Shown: one piece after another, positions 5,142 to 8,683 of the stretch
Position numbering within the stretch: the stretch's first letter is position 1
Layout: each line of letters opens with the position of its first letter
NCBI GenBank assembly: GCA_903960725.1
Contig: CAJCBY010000248.1
Span: 1 to 8,683, forward strand
Length of the DNA stretch: 8,683 bases
Reading direction: 5' to 3'
Source: an uncultured Cytophagaceae bacterium
GTDB lineage: Bacteria > Bacteroidota > Bacteroidia > Cytophagales > Spirosomataceae
Notes under the pieces: model-generated
Database searches by the model: none
Told to the model about the DNA's origin: nothing
What the model saw: only the letters and a program-made list of their open reading frames with translations
Program-made: the position numbers and the translations under genes

Positions 5142-8100
5142 ATGAGAAAATTATTTCTCTTATTATTTCTGTTCGTCCAAATCATATCGCGCGCTCAATC
5201 GGTGAGTCCTGCACCTATGATTTCTGGAACTACTGAAACTTCATTATGGAGAAAATTAGGGTCAGATACTAAAAATATGAGTAATGGATTTGGCACAGCT
5301 AATACCATTACCTCTGCGACTAACTCAACTTTTTATTACAAACTCATTGTAACAGGAACGTATGGGACTAGTTCTAGTTCTGTAGCTTATATGGACCCTG
5401 CTTACATTAGCACAAATATTGCAAATACCATTGGTTCGGATACGCCTATTCCCAATACATGTACAGAAAGTACTTGGAAATTTTTAAACAATTGTCCCCC
5501 TAGACCCAATTTTCCTACTGGATATTCAAGCAATCACACATATGAATATTATATTGGACTATGGACACCTGGATCGAAATATGGATTTTCTGAGAGTAAT
5601 TATCGTGACAATAATGGTTCCCTTACATTTGAAGTCTGGCAAAACCAAGGAAAAGAAGAAATTTGTGCAGGTAGCTCAACTACCTTAACAGCTAATTTAT
5701 CAGGTGATATTACTTGGTACAAAGGTACAACTCTTCTTACATCAACAGGTCAAAGTATAAGCGTTAGCGAAGCTGGAATTTATACGGCAAAATCAACCGT
5801 CAATGGAGTAATAAGCTCTAGTAGTAATCCAATAACGATTATTATTAATCCTTTACCCACAATAACGTTGGGTACTCCGCCAACAATCACCTCAAATAAC
5901 CGATCATTCAATATTCCTTACACATCTACAACAAACAACCCATCACAATTTTCTGTTTCTGCTATTCCTGTTCCTGTAGCTAATTTTTTGAATGGTTTCA
6001 CTCCAATTACTAATAGCCCAATGGGAGGAAATAATTTAACAGTTAACATTCCATTTGGACAAAAGGGAACTTATAATTTTCAAGTTAATGTCAAAAATAC
6101 AATCACGGGATGCGTATCTCAAAATTATACCAGTACAGTCCAAATTAATTTAGCTCCTCCAGAAGCACTCTCTTATAATTCTCCAAATCAGCTCATAAAA
6201 AACCAACCTATTACGACTCTTTTCCCTAACTATATTGGCTTAATTGATGAGTTTGTAATAATAAGCGGAACGCTACCACCTGGTTTAAGTATTGATCAAT
6301 TTACAGGGGAAATTTTTGGCACACCTACTTCATTAACAAATTCGCCTGTAACAATCACCATTTCAGGTAAAAATGATCAAGGTGCGACAAGTACTACTGT
6401 GACTTTCACTGTGGTTGTACCAGCTCCTTCAAATTTTACTTTCGGTAGTAATAACTACGTTTTTACCCAATATACCCCTATTACTCCAATTCAACCGAGT
6501 GTATCTGGAAGTGATGTCCGATTTAAAATGGTCACAGGATCTACTCTGCCTAGCGGCCTTACTTTAGACCCAATCTCTGGTAAAATTTCAGGAACGCCAT
6601 TAGTACCAAGTTCAAGAACAACCTATACTATTAGTGCTTATAATTCAACGGGATCTACCGAGATTTCAATTGATATTACTGTTTTAATTGCAGCTCCTAA
6701 TTTCACCTACACAGTACCGAATATAATTTATACAGGATCTCCTATAACGCCAATTCTTCCGGTAAAATCTGCCACTGGAGGCATTGTTGGAACCTACACC
6801 ACTACAACGCCTTTACCCGGCGGTTTATCATTAAATCCAATCACAGGTAGTATATCAGGAACCCCAACTCAAACAACAGGGTTAAATACATATATAATTA
6901 AAGGTAGAAATGACACCGGAGAATTTACGCAAGAGATCTCTTTTGAAGTTAAAATTCCAGCTCCGAGTAATTTGACCTACCCCACTCCAATAACTTTGTA
7001 TTTAAATACTGCTTTTACACCTATACCTCCAAAATCAATTACAGGTACAGTTGATTCTTATTCCATAAGCCCGGCATTACCTGGCGCATTAACTTTTGAT
7101 ACATCTACTGGTACTATTGGAGGAACCCCTACGGTACTAAGTGCTCCTGTTACTTACACTATAACTGCGACAAATAGTACAAACTCTATTATTTTCACTA
7201 TTAGCTTGCAAATCATTATTCCTCCTCCAAGTGGTTTTGCTTACCCATCTCCTAATGTTCTAATACAAGGAGAAACCATCGCTGCCATAAAACCTTCGAT
7301 TTCTGGAACGGGGGTTACCTTCTCTGCAAGTAGTTTACCAGCTGGATTACAAATAAATTCAACTACAGGTGAAATTACGGGCACACCAACCACAGTTTCA
7401 CCAAATACTATTTATGTAATCACAGCTAGAAACTCAACAGATTTTGTGACAGCTAACATTGCTATCCGTGTAAAAATGGCACCTCCGGCGAATTTAGTGT
7501 ATCCAAGTCCTAAAATTTTTGAAGCAGATGTACCCATCACGGCTGTAAATCCGACCTATTCTGGAATTGTGGAAAATTTTAGCTCATTCCCGGCCCTTCC
7601 CGCTGGACTTTCCATTAATCCCACTAATGGGCAAATCAATGGTACGCCTACCTCCGCATCTGCTAGCACCATTTACACTATCACTGCTCGTAATTCAACA
7701 GATCAAACTACAACAACAATTAACATTACTGTTCTAATAGCTAGACCAAAAATTAGCTACGACACTACGAATATATTTTATCAATATGTAGCTATTCCTG
7801 CCATGGTTCCCACGAAAGTAGGAATAATTGATTCCCTTACCATTGACAAAACATTGCCTAATGGTTTAATTTTCAATAAACAAACTGGTGTTATTTCTGG
7901 CACGAGTACCGTACAAATTCCACGTACAATATTCACAATAACTGCTTATAATTCTACAGGAAGAACCAGTTTCTCTGTACCAATAACGGTTACTATTCCT
8001 CCACCAAGCAATTTGAAGTATGTTAATCCACCTCCCTATATTGTCGGAACTAGTATTGCACCTCTCACTCCCAGCGTTTCAGAAACGGTTGATTCATACA

Positions 8101-8683
8101 GCATCGATAAACCCCTACCCGCTGGACTTAATTTTAACACTAGCACGGGAACTATTACAGGAACGCCCACAGAGGCAATTGCAACCACAACTTTCATTAT
8201 CTCTGCGATAAACGTTGCCGGTTCAAGCACATATGCCCTTCCGATTACGGTTTTAATTCCCGCGCCTTCAGGCCTATCTTATAATTCACCTCAAGTATAT
8301 GAAGAAACAGTTGAAATTATTCCTCTAAATCCAAACGTTACAGGAGAAGTAGCCTCCTATTCTGTTACACCTAACTTACCGGAAGGTTTAACATTAAATC
8401 CTTTGACGGGACAAATTTCGGGAATACCTACTTTAGCAAAAACAACCACTTCGTATGTAATTACAGCAACTAACTCTACAGGTTCTACGACTACAAGCGT
8501 AATAATTACTGTTATTATTGCAAGGCCTGCAAATTTATCGTATCCCAATCCAAATATTTTATATCAAAATACGACTATCACCCCATTAGTTCCATCTTTC
8601 ATTAATACCGCAAGTAGTTTTGCAATAGATAGACCTCTTCCAACTGGATTAACATTAAATCCCCTAACAGGTATAATTTCAGG
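5142..8683 (+). CDS. Giant secreted surface protein with tandem putative-Ig (He_PIG-like) modules (partial, C-terminus outside window)
   Basis: The frame is open from ATG 5142 to the right edge, 1180 codons with no stop. A signal peptide (1-18, ending SRA before Q19) predicts export. Residues 20-170 form an unrecognised domain with cysteines at 107 and 118 and a strand pair RDNNGSLTFEVW (155-166). Residues 173-228 look like a Bacteroidota Ig-like domain (CAGSSTTLTA, W-Y-K, AGIYTAKS). Residues 229-337 look like a further beta-sandwich. From 338 onward there are ten modules, each with LPxGL, TGxIxGTPT and YxITAxNSTG cores, matching the putative-Ig family He_PIG. The array has no cysteine or tryptophan. 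Such proteins are usually surface adhesins or fibres, and a type IX sorting domain would be expected at the unseen C-terminus. Hand-counted 60-base samples here are about 35% GC, against 53-57% in sampled lines of the Rieske and permease genes. Confidence 0.88.
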   Translation, partial: MRKLFLLLFLFVQIISRAQSVSPAPMISGTTETSLWRKLGSDTKNMSNGFGTANTITSATNSTFYYKLIVTGTYGTSSSSVAYMDPAYISTNIANTIGSDTPIPNTCTESTWKFLNNCPPRPNFPTGYSSNHTYEYYIGLWTPGSKYGFSESNYRDNNGSLTFEVWQNQGKEEICAGSSTTLTANLSGDITWYKGTTLLTSTGQSISVSEAGIYTAKSTVNGVISSSSNPITIIINPLPTITLGTPPTITSNNRSFNIPYTSTTNNPSQFSVSAIPVPVANFLNGFTPITNSPMGGNNLTVNIPFGQKGTYNFQVNVKNTITGCVSQNYTSTVQINLAPPEALSYNSPNQLIKNQPITTLFPNYIGLIDEFVIISGTLPPGLSIDQFTGEIFGTPTSLTNSPVTITISGKNDQGATSTTVTFTVVVPAPSNFTFGSNNYVFTQYTPITPIQPSVSGSDVRFKMVTGSTLPSGLTLDPISGKISGTPLVPSSRTTYTISAYNSTGSTEISIDITVLIAAPNFTYTVPNIIYTGSPITPILPVKSATGGIVGTYTTTTPLPGGLSLNPITGSISGTPTQTTGLNTYIIKGRNDTGEFTQEISFEVKIPAPSNLTYPTPITLYLNTAFTPIPPKSITGTVDSYSISPALPGALTFDTSTGTIGGTPTVLSAPVTYTITATNSTNSIIFTISLQIIIPPPSGFAYPSPNVLIQGETIAAIKPSISGTGVTFSASSLPAGLQINSTTGEITGTPTTVSPNTIYVITARNSTDFVTANIAIRVKMAPPANLVYPSPKIFEADVPITAVNPTYSGIVENFSSFPALPAGLSINPTNGQINGTPTSASASTIYTITARNSTDQTTTTINITVLIARPKISYDTTNIFYQYVAIPAMVPTKVGIIDSLTIDKTLPNGLIFNKQTGVISGTSTVQIPRTIFTITAYNSTGRTSFSVPITVTIPPPSNLKYVNPPPYIVGTSIAPLTPSVSETVDSYSIDKPLPAGLNFNTSTGTITGTPTEAIATTTFIISAINVAGSSTYALPITVLIPAPSGLSYNSPQVYEETVEIIPLNPNVTGEVASYSVTPNLPEGLTLNPLTGQISGIPTLAKTTTSYVITATNSTGSTTTSVIITVIIARPANLSYPNPNILYQNTTITPLVPSFINTASSFAIDRPLPTGLTLNPLTGIIS
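6153..8683 (+). repeat. Ten tandem protein-level modules (86-90 codons) inside the giant surface protein gene
   Basis: Module starts, set at the proline-rich hinge (AP/PP/RP before an L-x-Y strand), are at about 6153, 6423, 6693, 6960, 7224, 7482, 7743, 8001, 8262 and 8523, the last being cut by the window edge. Lengths are 270, 270, 267, 264, 258, 261, 258, 261 and 261 bases. The conserved cores are LPxGL, N/D-x-x-TGxIxGTPT and Y-x-I-x-A-x-NSTG. DNA identity between copies is low, so the repeats are old or under diversifying drift rather than recently duplicated. Deviants include module 4 (LPGAL, IGGTPT) and module 7 (GTSTV in place of GTPT). Confidence 0.85.

Noticed and set aside
8020..8548. 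Short open frames on both strands (8020-8211 plus, 8036-8230 minus, 8357-8548 minus)
   Set aside because: They are out-of-frame shadows of the repeat modules, whose own frame runs unbroken through this region.
6153..8683. Regular periodic spacing that could suggest a CRISPR or DNA satellite array
   Set aside because: The period is about 260 bases, always a multiple of three, copies are poorly conserved at DNA level, and conservation is in the protein cores LPxGL and GTPT.

Overview
The window looks like a chromosomal segment of a Bacteroidota bacterium, probably a Cytophagales-type freshwater or environmental lineage. The order-level guess is inference; the phylum call rests on several things. 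It has a TonB-dependent receptor of the Bacteroidota outer-membrane beta-barrel type, a DUF5777 barrel protein, a DUF4956 membrane protein and signal peptides ending in A-Q. Translation starts lack Shine-Dalgarno sequences, one start has a TAnnTTTG-like promoter box, and there is a giant Bacteroidota-style repeat surface protein. No rRNA, tRNA, CRISPR array, insertion sequence or phage gene is visible.

Layout. Positions 1-1411 (minus strand) hold two overlapping genes read leftwards: a DUF4956 integral membrane protein, then the N-terminal 274 residues of a TonB-dependent receptor that runs off the left edge. A 133-base divergent spacer (1412-1544) carries two inverted repeats and a possible promoter. 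Positions 1545-4145 (plus strand) are a tightly coupled four-gene operon with overlaps of 1, 4 and 4 bases: a Rieske [2Fe-2S] lipoprotein, a DUF5777 outer-membrane barrel, a YceI periplasmic lipocalin-like protein, and a dihaem c-type cytochrome lipoprotein. Positions 4176-5087 encode a bile acid:sodium symporter (BASS/SBF) family permease, with a perfect 16-base palindrome just before it. From 5142 to the right edge one reading frame stays open for 1180 codons. It encodes a secreted surface protein with an unfamiliar N-terminal domain, an Ig-like domain, and at least ten putative-Ig (He_PIG-like) modules of 86-90 residues.

How the genes may work together. All four operon products are predicted to be exported. 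Two carry redox centres (a Rieske cluster and two haems), one belongs to a family that can bind isoprenoid-tailed lipids or quinones, and one is an outer-membrane barrel. The simplest reading is a cell-envelope electron-transfer module of unknown substrate, and it is the best candidate here for an undescribed system. The giant repeat protein is an independent candidate adhesin or surface-exposed fibre. Its base composition appears more AT-rich than that of the genes to its left.
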